Assembly (NCBI RefSeq): GCF_009389715.1
Contig: NC_052397.1
Location: forward strand, 14,766,129-14,830,128
Direction: 5' to 3'
Source of the DNA: Phoenix dactylifera
Lineage: Eukaryota > Streptophyta > Magnoliopsida > Arecales > Arecaceae
Length of the DNA stretch: 64,000 nt
The notes under the pieces are model-generated. The model did not search any database and was not told where the DNA came from. It saw nothing but the letters and a program-made list of their open reading frames with translations. The position numbers were made by a program, and so were the translations under genes. Below are positions 31,855-44,097 of the stretch, one piece after another (within the stretch, counting starts at the first letter, position 1; each line of letters begins with the position of its first letter).

Positions 31855-34800
31855 TGATTCTCTCTTGGAACTGTAGGGGGGCGGCCAAGCCGTCTTTCAC
31901 GTCTTCATTCAAACGTTTGGTGCAGATTCATTGTCCGGAGATCTGTCTCCTTTATGAGACCCGATTATCTGGTGAGGGGCTCAGCCGGTTGAGGCGGCGT
32001 TTGGAGAGGGATTGGGAGACCTATGCAGTTGATTCCCAGGGGTTGTCGGGAGGGATTTTGGTTCTGTGGAGGCGGGGTGTGGCGACGATTGATGTCTTCC
32101 ACAACTGCTCTCAACAAGTAATCATGGTCATATCTAGACCCGACGCTGCTCCATGGGTACTGTGTGGTGTATATGCTAGCACGGACCACCGGGTCAGGAG
32201 GATCCTTTGGCAGGAGATTACCAATCTGACCGCCCAGGGTATTCCGGCGGTAGTGATTGGTGATTTTAACTGTATTCTGAGTGAGGATGAGAAGCGGGGG
32301 GCGCTGCCTTCACGGATCGAGTGGACAGGAGGGAGTTCCGTGACTTTGTGTCGCGGAACGGCCTGGTAGACTTAGGTTTCTCCGGACCACAGTTCACTTG
32401 GTGCAATAATCAGCAGGGCAATGCTCGAGTTTGGGAACGGTTAGACAGGGCTTTTGCATCTCCTGATTGGATCCTCCGATTCCCCTCTGGCCGAGTTAGC
32501 CACCTGCCTCGGATAGCCTCGGACCATTGCCCATTGCTACTCTCCACCTCACCGGGCATAACGCATCACAGCCCCTTCCGTTTCGAGAAGGTTTGGCTGT
32601 CGTATCCCCAGTCTTGGAATATTGTTCGCGATGCGTGGCGGATTCCTGTGCATGGCGATCCCATGCAACAGGTCTCACGCAAACTCGAGCTGACCAAAAG
32701 ACGCCTCCGTCGATGGAATCGTGTGGTTGTGGGTGATATCTTCCGGCGACTGGAGGGCGTAGAGTCCTCGATCGCCGAGCTGCAAAGGAAGGAAGATCTA
32801 GGAGGTACGCTCCCAGAGGATGATATGGCTGATCTCCGGGGATTGCTCGCAACCCACCACTCGTTGTTACGTCAACATGAGATTTTCTGGCGTCAGAAAT
32901 CCCGCGTGCAGTGGGTTAGCGAGGGGGATCGTAATACTAGGTTCTTCCATCGGTCTACTATCATACGGAGACGGAGGAGCATGATTCACTCTCTGCGAGA
33001 TGGGTCCGGACACCGTGTAGAGAGCGAGCCTGCTATCCGCCAGTCCTTACTTGACTTTTTCCGCACTAAATGGACGGTGGATGAGGAGGCCAGTGATAGG
33101 GACCGCCCGTTGATGGTGGATGTGGGCATTCGTGATGTCGAGAGTGTTGCCTTGATCAGGCCGGTGTCGGCGCTGGAGGTACAGGAGGCAGTCTGGGCCT
33201 TGACTCCAGACAAGGCCCCGGGACCTGATGGGTTCCCCCCTTTCTTCTTTCGGCAGTACTGGAGTATTATCCAGCCTGCGGTGGTGGAGGCTATTTAGTG
33301 CTTCTTTACCCAGGCAGCCATGCCTGTGGACTGGAAGGCCACCTTTATTACGCTTATTCCTAAGCGTCAGAATGCGACTGAGCCTTGCCACTTTCGTCCT
33401 ATTAGCTTGTGCACAACCTTATACAAGGTTGTGGCAAGAATCATGGTGGGTAGAATGAAGCCCCTCTTACGGGCATCATTAGCCAGGAGCAGGGGGCCTT
33501 TGTGGCCGGCAGAAATATTTCTCATAATGTTATGTTGGCTCAGGAAATGTTTTGGGATCTTCGGCGAGCTTCGAAGCGGCACAGCTTAATGGCAGTCAAG
33601 CTGGATATGGAGCGGGCTTATGACAGGATCAGGTGGAGGTTTCTTCAGCGGGCTTTGGAGGCTTACGGCTTCCCGAGGCAGTGGATTGATTGGGTGATGG
33701 GGTGTGTCCGCGGGCCAAAATTTTCTATCTTGGTCAACGGCACACCGTCATCCTTCTTTGAGTCTACCTTAGGATTACGACAGGGATGTCCCTTATCCCC
33801 TTATCTGTTTATTATCTATGCTGATATCTTGTCTCGATCCTTGGAGAGGGTGTGCGTCAGCCGGGAGCTGGAGGCTTATACCCCAGCCCCGGGGGCTCGA
33901 CCTATCTCCCATTTACTTTTTGCTGATGATTGTCTTCTTTTGACCAGGGCACGAACTTCGGACGCTCGGGTTCTCCGCAGGGTGGTGGCAGACTATTGCG
34001 TGGCGTCCGGCCAGAGAGTGAACTTGCTGAAGTCCACCATCTCCTTCAGCCCCAGCACGGAGAGCAGAGTCAGACAGGAGATCAGAGGGATTCTGCAGAT
34101 ACCAGAGCAGGTGGGGGCACTTACCTATCTAGGTGTTCCCATTACTGGCCGGAGGCTACGGGTGGCGGAGTGCTCCGGCTTGATGCAGCGAGTCCAGAGT
34201 AGGTTGGAGGGATGGAGGGCGTCTTCCTTATCTATGATGGGGAGAGTGACATTGGTTAGAGCGGTGCTGGGATCCATACCGGTGTATCTTATGGCCAACA
34301 CAGTGGTTCCGAAGACGATTCTGTTGAGGATCGAGCGACTTCTTCGGAGCTTCTTGTGGGGGTCATACGGTGGCGGTCACGGAGTGCACCTGGTGGCATG
34401 GGAGCATGTGTGCCTTCCTATCGGCGAGGGCGGTTTGGGGGTGCAGTCCCTCACAGTGAGACGCGAGGCGCTCCTTGCCCGGCACGCGGCTCGGTTCCTG
34501 CTTGAGCCTCATGGCCTCTGGAGCCAGGTGATGGCAGCCAGATATGGTCGGGGGGTTTCAGTGGCAGTGGGCGGAGGGGGGCGACGGGGTCTCCTTCATG
34601 TGGCGCGAGATCAGGAGATACATGCCATCTATCTTGGCGCATACCAGATGTTTGATTGGAGACGGCCGGAGTATCGATGTGACTGGTGACTCATGGGTGG
34701 ACTCCCTTCCCCTGAGTTGCTGGCCGACTATGGTTCACACTGAGGCTGTGGAGGGGCTACGGGTGTGTGATCTACTAGGCCCTGGAGGGGCAGAGTGGGA

Positions 34801-35992
34801 TGAGGCCAGACTCAGGTTGTTGTTTGGGGCTCACCTAGCTGCGAGGATTCGGTCCCTCCCGTTACCAGAATGTGGGGGGGCCGGACATCAGGGTCTGGGG
34901 CACCTCGAGCCGGGCCAGTGTCAGATTAGGTGATCTTTCCCGCATCCTCTCGGCGGGGCACGAGCCGGGGCCGGACTGCACCTGGACTTGGAGGTCGGGT
35001 CTTCACCCGAGGGTAGCCCTCTTCCTATGGAAGATATGTTGGGACCGCCTTCCGACGAAAGCCGAGTTGAGCAGGCGTGGCGGGGGGTCTCGGCAGAGTG
35101 TGAGACATGTGGAGCTGAGGAGTCAGTGGACCATGTGCTCTTCCAGTGTACATGGGCGAGGGCGACATGGCAGTGGACTGGGTTCCAGCAGGGGGCGCGG
35201 AGTGCGCGATTACAGTTTCTCGGAGTGGTACGACAGTGGTTAGCCAGTTCTCAAACCCGCGATGAGGGTATCAGAGCGAGCTGTACAGTATACCAGATTT
35301 GGTTGGCCAGGAACGCTCGCACTTTTGGCGAGCGTAGGTTGTCACCGAGGTTTGTAGCAGAGCTTGCTCGGGCACAGGCCACAGAGATCAGAGCCACCCT
35401 ACCTATGGACAGACCTTTGACAGCTTGGGACATCTGGGCTCCTTCTTTGCCTCGGCAGCTCCTCGGATGGTGTTTTTCACCTGGGAGCCCCCACCCCGAG
35501 CTTCCTCAAGGTCAACTTCGATGGGTCGGTTTTGGATGGCGGCACTCGTGGCGGTGCAGGCTTTGTCATACGGGACCCGGACGCTAGGGCAGTAGCTGCT
35601 GGTGGCTGCCACTTGTTTGATACATCGGTCCCCGGAGCAGAGCTGCGTGCAGCCTGGGCAGGCCTTCGTCATGCGCGGGTTGTCCTGCGAGCCAGCTCGA
35701 TTATCCTAGAGGGTGATTCGGCCACTGTCATCCAGTAGATTCAGAGGGGGTTGAGGGCGGGGACACAGACCACCCCTTGATTCGCGATATTGTGGCGATG
35801 ATGAGAGATGGGATGGCCATCCAGGCCGAGCATGTATTTAGGGAGGCCAACGGGGCCGCGGATTGGGTTGCTGCCTACGTGGCCCACCATTCTGGTTATG
35901 CTCTTTGGTCAGGGGAGGGGGAGTTGCCATCGGCACTCCGTGAGTTACTGTATTTTGATTTTATTGGGTGTATTCACACACGCACTGTATGA
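31851..35992 (+). pseudogene. LINE ORF2, EN-RT-zf-RVT-RNase H polyprotein, frameshifted
   Basis: It starts ATGATGATTCTC (31851). The endonuclease covers about 31851-32570 (ILSWNCRG, GDFNCILSEDE, SDHCPLLLS). The RT covers about 33170-34050 (KAPGPDGFP, FRPISLCTTLYKV, LDMERAYDR, LGLRQGCPLSPYLF and the catalytic FADD). zf-RVT covers about 34990-35170 (ECETCGAEESVDHVLFQC). RNase H covers about 35500-35900 (NFDGSVLDGG, EGDSATVI, REANGAADWVA). Breaks: a frameshift near 32310-32335; TAG at 33296-33298 inside the RT fingers; frameshifts near 33475-33500, 34545, 34870 and 35065-35100, with a further break between there and the RNase H start; TAG at 35736-35738 followed by one more shift before 35777. 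The enzyme would nick DNA and reverse transcribe LINE RNA, but this copy cannot make it intact. Confidence 0.88.
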
Positions 35993-36008
35993 AGCATCCG
36001 TTCTAAGC

Positions 36009-36034
36009 AAAAAAAAAAAAAAAAAAAAAAAAAA
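36009..36034 (+). other. Poly(A) tail of the LINE
   Basis: 26 consecutive A, then CAA, then the 11-bp target duplication ACCATGCATAG. Confidence 0.9.
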
Positions 36035-36037
36035 CAA

Positions 36038-36048
36038 ACCATGCATAG
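36038..36048. repeat. Right 11-bp target site duplication of the LINE
   Basis: ACCATGCATAG is an exact match to 29003-29013. Confidence 0.9.
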
Positions 36049-37124
36049 AGACATAATGTCTTGCTGCTAAATTACTTGATGGTTGACCTTAATGATAATC
36101 TCAAGAACAAATGAAATAAATGCAACCAAATCCAGATCTTGGAGATGAAAATGTCAAAGGCAATCATTCAGCAAATCCACACGACAAGGTTAGCATTACA
36201 ATAATCACAGTAATTCCTGCAAAATAAGCAACGCAGCAAGAAGTGAACATCTCCAAAGAGTGAAATAGTTTGAACAAAACCTTTTTAAAGGACACAACAA
36301 ACAGGGGCTTCCAGGACTGGTTGGATTTGAGAAAGGGACCAACTCCCTGTGAACTAGTTTGAATAAAACCTTTTTTTATTACTATCAAGAGAATAAATCT
36401 AGTTATTTGAGATTATTGATGTTAATCTCATTAGTTATTTTTTTTTTTATAGCAAGTCTCATTAAAGCAACGATGTCATACACCTTGTGTATGCCCCAAT
36501 TAGTTCAAAAATCTAATCATAAAACATGCTATGCATCAGTTGGATTCAAAAACTAAATTTATGCTCTCTCCGAGTTATGACACTTTCTGCTACAAGGTTA
36601 AATCTGGTCATCATGCCAAAACATAAGCACTTCAATGTCGAAAAAGGTTTAGACGTGCAACATCCAGTAACACATTTTATTTCACACTACCACCACCTAT
36701 ACTGCCACATTTTATTGGCAAAACAGTGATGTGCACCAATTGATCCAAGCATTATTCAATCCATTTCGTCGCACTTGGTGCTAGATGTTTTGTTTGTTTG
36801 CCATGGATGGGTGAAATTTGTGAATAAAGAATCAACATTGCCATGGAAGCACCAAAAGATATGCACTTGACAAGGAGAGCTGTAATGCAAGAATATACAG
36901 CTTATGAAGGAAAAATCAACATTGCATTGGAAGGACCACAAAACATACACTTGAGGATAAACAAGAACTATAATGTGAACATATACAACTTACTGTCAAT
37001 CATCGACAGGGTAATTAATGGGACTATGGTAATACAGGAAGAAATAACAGAGCTGTGGTCAATAAAAGTTGCTGAAAATCAGTGTCTTCTATTCTTATGA
37101 CATCTCCACTATAAATTTTGCGAC
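36049..37124. other. Region downstream of the SNAP33-type gene
   Basis: It contains the 3' UTR of the minus-strand SNARE gene in its right part. No other feature is supported. Confidence 0.5.
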
Positions 37125-40100
37125 CTATTTCCCGAGCAACCTGCGAGTTTGTTGGTTGGCTCCTTTAATTCTGTGATTCAGCTCTTCCACATCATCATGC
37201 AATCCATCAAGAGCCTTGTTTTGCCTGTAAAGCAACAAAGAGATGTGATTTAGCAAAAGGAATAAAGAACTTGAAAATTGAAAAAAAAATTGCACATGCA
37301 GAGTAGCAGATTGGCCAATCTTTTCGCAAATGATCATCCTTTCATCTATTGGGTAGCAAGATTTATAAATATCAATGGGAAAAGGGGAGGAACACGAGAT
37401 GAAAGAAAATCTGACAAAAATGCAAAAAGCAACAAAAATATTGTGCTAAAGGTAAATAGGAAGCAACGAAACAATGCTCCACAAGACCCCACTTTTTGGT
37501 TTGTGAAGTTGATAACAACGAACATAATTTCACCTAGGTCTCAACATTCCCACAAGGCATGCCATAGATATCATTGATTAAATTATGCTAATGTTCAAAA
37601 AACATCCTCGACCAATCATTTTGCTCAAAACTCGATACTTTGATATTATTAGGATTTAGTATGTTGGGTACTTTTGAAGGAAAATACCTCCACTGGAGTG
37701 TAAAAATCTAACTGATCTTGGAAAACCCCTATGAAAGAAGAAAAGAAAATCTGGTGTCCTTTTAATTTTTGCAAACCAGATCATCCTAATCATAAACTTT
37801 CTTACGCTTATAATGATCAATAAACTACATGCTGGGATTTTTGCAGACTAAACAGCCATATTTTCACTCTGTCCCTCTCTCTCTCTCTCTGTGTGTGTGT
37901 CAAATGTTGATCTTTTAATGATGGATGATTAAAATTTGTAACATCAACATTAATGAATGAATATAGAGACCAAGAAATTATGATAACTAGTATATGCTAT
38001 AGATGGTTTTTTACATAGGTGTAATTACTGTAAGCCGTATCAAATCCTATTTTTAAAATTTATTATATCAGCATATTGAAATCATGTCTTATCACTATGT
38101 ATTTGCTGATGCTCAAGATTGATCTGTTCATACAAAAAGAGTCATCTAACTCAAGGCCAGCATTTAACTAATCCTCTCATATAAAACAAGACTGCATCAA
38201 CATCCACTTCTAGATTTTAAAGATAGGAACAAACAAGTCTTAACCCGTCAAAATCAACTCAGAAACTGGCTTCAGCAGTAAATTACGTAAGATTCTGAGA
38301 CCTAATGTCAAGTCCCCACCCCCCCCCCCTCCTTGAGATTCCTGGCTTAAGCCTGTTGACCAGCTAGGGGAGCTCACTGAAAGGAGTTTCTTTCTAAGTT
38401 TAAAGACAAAAATAAATGTACTTACATCTCAAGCTCTGTACCCATACCAAGAGCCATATCCTTTAGCTGGCCCAGCACATCACTTAAATCTGAAAGGGAG
38501 TCATCCTGCTTTTGCTTCTCAACCTATAAGATAATTATATATGTTAAATGATGATCAAAGAAATAATTTATTCACATTCTTCCTCTGACTAACAACACAA
38601 ACTTGGACTTTCTCCATTGCAGTTGAGGGTTCAGAATAACTTCGTGGCCGTGCCCCAGGACTTGAAGATAATCCTAATTTTTCTCTTTGTTCCTTGTTTC
38701 CCTTTTTCTTGAATGAATCATCTGTGGACAGGTAGAAAAAATTAATGGAACAAATCTGGCAAATATAAGCCAATGTTTATGAAATCTTTGTTTACCTCTT
38801 GTAACTCCAGGAACAGGCCCCTTAATCTGGCGAGTTTTCTTTGGCTTCCAAGGCTTAGAGAAAATGCCCCCAAGACTGCCCAAAAGCTTCTCACTCTGAA
38901 AAGAATATTCGTAAATCTAAATATCTCCAACATCATGACCAATAACTTGCTTCCAATATGTAGAAAATGAATGAGTAAGGAAAATTTCAAACATCATGAC
39001 TGATAATATGTCACAGGAGTTTAAGCTACAAAAATGAACAGTGGTAATCTTCTAGTCCATGGGCGGGACTTTTGTCCCTTCTCTAGTGTAATATTCCTTA
39101 GATTCCTTTAGAATTATTTCAATGTCAATAATTTGTAGTTTGGAGTGATCATGCAAATGCCAGATAAAGAAGTTACTTTTTTACTTACATACAGTCTTAT
39201 AAATGTGACTTTGATTCTAGTAATCCATTAATGAAAACCAACTAATGTTTGAAATCCTTCACTGTATTCCCTTTCTTTTTGGAGCAACCCTTCACTGCAT
39301 ACATTGATTTCGAGGTTTGGGTAGTATAAATTGTTAGCAGATCTGACACCTACTTAACTAGTTCCTTTTAGAAAATTTTAATGAAATATAGAAGTTAAGT
39401 AAATTGGTAAACTGAAGCATTTTGGTGGATTGTGAGTTTGTGAAATAGAATGTAAACAGTTGTACTGAATCTCATCTGGAGGACTGATTGCTGAAAAATC
39501 AAATTAAGATTTACAATGTTTTTGCAGAATCATATTATATGCTGCTATACATGATTTTGGTGATGCATAATGTTCTAAAGCTTCTGGTATTGTTATTTCA
39601 TTATCCTGGACTGAGGGAAGAGGGGGCTAATGTGTGAAGCCTTATTCTGTGAGATTCTCTGTTTTTTGTTTTTCTTCTTTTTCGGCATATGTTGACAGTG
39701 CTGCATTTTGAAAAAAAAAATCCTCAATTACCAAATTTGACTATTAGATAATTGTTTTGAAAGTTCCAGCATTCCTGAAATATTTGGCTTGTCATTTGTT
39801 CATTTCTTTTTTTCTTTTTAAAGGTCTGGACTCTCTTTTCTCTCTATGCCCATATAAATATACATTCTAGTAAAATAGTACATGCAAACACATGTCGAAA
39901 AAAGCAAAAATTAACAAGAAATTGAACATAGAAGTTTTTTTGGAAAAATAGAAATTAACTGAAATATTCATTAGAGAAATTATTTTAAAATAGATTTAAA
40001 AATATTAAGTAATGTTGTACAAAAATAATACTACAAAGTTGTCACACCACAAAATGGGATTAATCTTCTAATGGCATGAAACCCACAAGACCAAGATCAA

Positions 40101-41386
40101 ACTTTCTTGCATCCTCTTGGTACACTCATTTTGTGTTGGAGAACCATGGAATGATCCAATTAGGAGACTTAACCTCAACTGGATTATTGAATTAGAAGAG
40201 TTCTTAATAAGATCTGGTGGACGATAACATGAAATGGGCTGCTGTTGAGATCATTCTTATGAGCACAAAGATGTGATTAGAAACTGGTTTCTTAAGCTCA
40301 AGAAACAAGCTTAGTTGGACAGCTACCGTGATTTATTTTAGATTTAAAGGCCAAGTAAGTTGGAGATCCACTCTTTTTCCTAAAAAAGGCCAGCCAGCAC
40401 TTGTGGGCACGATAGCTTCTTATTGATATCAAACCGGCTTGCATGGGATTGCAACAAAAAATTGTATAAGGTTGGGTTGCTACAAGACGGCTAAGTACTG
40501 TTTCAAGAAAAAAGTCTGTGTGAAACCAGACCAAGAAGCATTCGAAGTTGCTCAGCAATATTTGGAATGATGTATACCAGGATTTCTCAATACGAATCAA
40601 ATCAGGAGCACGGCTGGTGGTTAGGTTTAAATGGCTAAGAATGATGAAAGAAGATAAAAGGTTAAGATTGATTTAAGAAGATTAAAAGGTTGTAAACGCC
40701 CCAGGACAGAAATTTATTCATACTTTTGTATATAGTATAGATGTGCATGTACAAGCATATATAGGTCTGGTATGTACGTAGAAATGGGTACATGTCTATG
40801 TAGGTATATGTAGGTGCTTAGATATGTATGTGCGAATATGCATGTACATACCTACTATGCAAGTGTGTGTATTTCTTGCAAAACCCCATCTTCAAACAAT
40901 ATTATTTTTTTGGTCATTAAATGATATCATAGTCATTAGCAGAGAATAGTGAAGACAAAAAAGGGAGTGTACCTTGCTAAGGCCTTGATCAATGTTAGCA
41001 GCAGTTTGATGAGTCCGTGCAATCTGCTCCCCCTGCTGATGCAAGGTTTCAAGAGTTCTGGAAGCATCTTCTCTAATTACTTCAGCGATCTTCATGCAGT
41101 CATTTACTTTCTGTGTAGTCTCCTCAGCCTTACATACAGCATAGTTTTCTAGTTCTTGCACTGACTGGTTTACTAACCCTCCTGAATCATGAAAGCCATT
41201 CTTGTACCTGTTCTTTGCAGCAGAAGAATCATAACCGGGACAGCTTTTAAGATTTGTTTTAACTGGGACTGAGGAAGTTCTTGCAGGCTTTGAATTTGTT
41301 TCAGAATCAGAATCTGAGTCAAAAAAATTGGACTTTGAGAAACCAGGGTCAGCTGAATGTTGTTTAGAAATCCTTGATATTGGCAT
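37125..41386 (-). CDS. SNAP33: SNAP33-type Qb+Qc SNARE, 276 aa, five coding exons
   Basis: Minus-strand exons: 41386-40973, 38895-38796, 38721-38603, 38523-38426, 37224-37125, with GT-AG junctions and matching phases; stop TAG at 37125-37127. The N-terminus carries DPGFSKSNFFDSDSDSE, typical of plant SNAP33 proteins. The Qb SNARE helix spans about residues 68-135 (VQELENYAVCKAEETTQKV to ANIDQGLSK). A linker follows with EKLLGSLGGIFSKPWKPKK and a basic stretch. The Qc helix spans about 212-276 (DSLSDLSDVLGQLKDMA to NQQTRRLLGK). SNAP33 pairs with a Qa syntaxin such as KNOLLE or SYP121 and an R-SNARE at the plasma membrane or cell plate for secretion, cytokinesis and defence. Membrane association is peripheral; there is no transmembrane helix. 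The symbol is assigned by family resemblance. A leader intron probably runs from a donor at 43391-43390 to just before the ATG. Confidence 0.93.
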
Positions 41387-43510
41387 CTTTGCTAATCCTG
41401 CTTTAGACAATTCAGTGGCAATGACAGAACAGATTAAAAGAAGTTGAGAAGGAAATAAACAAAAAAGTAGCAAGACAGCAAAGCTTCAGTCAACACAGAA
41501 TTCCAATATCTGTATCTAAAAACAAATAGAAAAGCATTTTATGCTGTGGGATTGGCAAATTTACAGTTTTAACACTGGTGGAAAACAGATAAAGAACAAC
41601 AGAATAACAAAAATGCAGCAACAACTGATATTATCGAGATTGAAAATGTAGCAACTTCACCATGATAAAAATATGACAAAAATGAAGACGTAAATAAAAT
41701 TCGAGCAACTCAGTTACCTAATGAAGTAGATGATTCAAGGAACAGCTGGCGAAATCTATAAAATTAAATGCACGGGAAAACAGATATAGATTGGTAATAG
41801 AAAGGAAAAAAACCCGAGCACATGATTCCAAGCTGATAAAAATATCAAACTGAAGATTTGTAAAATGACTATTGAACAGATGGATATTACAGAAATACTG
41901 AAAGAAAACAAAAACTGGTAACTTGAAGCATAATAGGTCGAAATTAGATTGGAAATATTAAAAATAAAACTAGGGACTGCTTAAAAATTAATAGTAAAGA
42001 TTGTTGTCATTTTAATATCAAACTATAATAGTTTGTATATTGATTCCTTTCAGCCAGAAAGAGAGAAAGGAGGGGTGGGGGGTGTTGCTTAGATTTTAAC
42101 TTATTCAATAATTTAGATGAGAACCAATAAAGAAGGCCATGACGAACAAAGAAAATTGCACAAAAATGTAATGAAACAAAGGGTATTTTCAGAAATGGAT
42201 AGCTGAAGTTCTTTAATAATTACACTGAGAAATAATGGTAGTCATGCTGTGACTAAAGGCCGAAAAAGAACTTGTTTCTTTTTTTTTCAGAAAGCAATAA
42301 TATCAGTAATAATAACTTGAAGAAATCAGAATATGAAGAAGCTGACACCAGTAAAAGACGGACGGAAAACCAGGAAGATATATAGCCAAAAACGATGACA
42401 GTAGATATTTCAAAAGAAGGATTTATGCACTAGCATGGATAATGGCCTTCTCTCAGTCTGCATGCGACAGTCAATAACCAAGTAACAAATCATTTGCAGC
42501 AAGCATGTAAAAGAATTCCTATAGAATTTTGGATACTTTAAGATAGTATTGTTCAACAAAAGAGACCAAGAGGACCAGATTGTGGCATGAACCCTGACAG
42601 ATCCTATCCAAATAGGAAGTGGCCATAGCAAAGACAGGTGCGGAAAAAATTAAACATGCATAACTAGAAGGCTTTTTTTCTCCAGAGAACCAAAGTTTAA
42701 ATCAAGAGAAAGCAATCACAATCAAACCAAATAATCAAAAAACAGAACCATATCAAGATAGAAATCCGCCATGTATACTGATCCCAACAAAAGAATAAGT
42801 TGTGGGATGATATAAACTGGAGGAAAAACACATTTTTCTTGGTAGTAAAATAGTATAATTAAAAACACAATTAAGAGAGAATCTCGAGAGAAAAGGGCAA
42901 AGAACGTAAAACCTATAACAAAAAAGATTACGGTCGGCACAAGGAACTCTAATTTCAATAACTTATAAGCAAAAAGATCAAATCTTGAAGGGAACATCAG
43001 TTCGGGGTCAAAAAAAACACCAAATGCTTATCATTCCAATGACGCCAATGTTTAACAGAAGAGAAAATAGCTTCACTTTCCTTCTTCCCCTCCTCCTCCT
43101 CCTCCTCCACGCTAACTCCATAAATAACAGAAAAGAACAATAACATTGCAAGCCAATACTCGAACTCCATGAAGGAAGAAGATGACACTTGTAATGGTGA
43201 TATACCTAAGGACCGAATTTAGCGTGCTTTCAAGTAATGATCAAAGAAGGTCGAGGATTGGGCTCTCCTCCCACGGAAAATCCCGTCAAAACGAGCTGCG
43301 AATAAAAGATGATAAGGAAACAAAAATGCGATCTTTCTACAAAAAATTGAGCACATTTCTTCCATCAAAACTCCGTCTTTGAGAGACTCACAGGCGACGA
43401 GACGAGGGGAAGGGAGCCTCCTCTTCTTCGCGTTCTCCCCGCTGAGAGAGACGAGGGGACTTCAACCGTTTGGCTCTCCATTTGTCCCGTTCGATTCCTT
43501 CTATTCCGGA
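41387..43510 (-). other. 5' leader intron and first exon region of the SNAP33-type gene
   Basis: The minus strand has a GA/CT-rich exon-like stretch near 43393-43510 ending in a good donor (CCT/GTGAGT at 43391-43390). An acceptor-like AGCAAAG sits immediately before the start codon at 41386. An optional small leader exon near 41730-41780 is possible. The interior is AT-rich and intron-like. The transcription start is estimated. Confidence 0.5.
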
Positions 43511-43739
43511 AGAAAAAGAGCTGCCTGCTTAACCATTTATAGCGGGTGTCTATTTGAGGTCGTCTTTCCTAGATTTTTATAGCATTTCCTTCATTTCATT
43601 TCATTTTATTTTATTTTATTTTTAAACGGCTCCTTCATAAAATGTTGGGGTAAAACTTTGTCACAAGCAGTCAAATCAATTACAAATAATGCTATCAAAT
43701 CAGCTGCACTGTTGGCTTTTCTGTACATATAAGAAAATA
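43511..43739. other. Promoter-side flank of the SNAP33-type gene
   Basis: It contains a (TTTTA)n-like run near 43590-43625. No gene is supported. Confidence 0.5.
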
Positions 43740-44097
43740 TTTTTTTGGGGAGGAGTTCATCATACAATGTGTGTACGAATACACCTAATAAAATCATAAA
43801 ACACAAGCTCATGAAAGTGCCCGAGGCAACTCCTCTCCTAACCACAAGGTATACCATGAGTAGTTAGCCGCATACGCAGCCACTCAATCGGCAGCCCTAT
43901 TAGCCTCTCTAAATACATGTTTGGCCTGAAAGACCACCCCATCCCTCGTCATTATTCGGATATTTCGGAGCAAAGGGTGGTCCCTACTCACATCCCTCGG
44001 ACCTCTCTGAATCCACCTAATCACCGTGGCTGAATCGTCCGCCAAGATAACCGAACTGGCCTGCAGCACCCGTCTCGCATACATGAGATGGTACTAG
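43740..44097 (-). mobile_element. 5'-truncated LINE copy, RNase H end only
   Basis: The minus strand encodes VLQASSVILADDSATVI and KHVFREANRAAD, the same RNase H end as the full-length LINE (VLRASSIILEGDSATVI, EHVFREANGAAD). It is followed by the LINE 3' UTR word ATTTTATTAGGTGTATTC and a short A-run near 43740-43748. Only about 350 bp of the 3' end remain. Target duplications were not fixed. Confidence 0.8.

Larger units (their letters stand above)
29014..36037 (+). mobile_element. Full-length plant L1-type LINE (non-LTR retrotransposon)
   Basis: A 7.02-kb GC-rich insert has the full LINE order: a 5' UTR with two repeated monomers, ORF1 with DUF4283 and CCHC knuckle, ORF2 with endonuclease, reverse transcriptase, zf-RVT and RNase H, a short 3' UTR and a poly(A) tail of 26 A ending just before CAAACC. 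An exact 11-bp target duplication brackets it. The RNase H at the end of ORF2 is typical of a plant L1 group known to have gained this domain. Both ORFs carry stops or frameshifts, so this copy looks inactive as read. However, the intact flanks suggest a fairly recent insertion, and some frameshifts could be sequencing errors. Confidence 0.93.
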
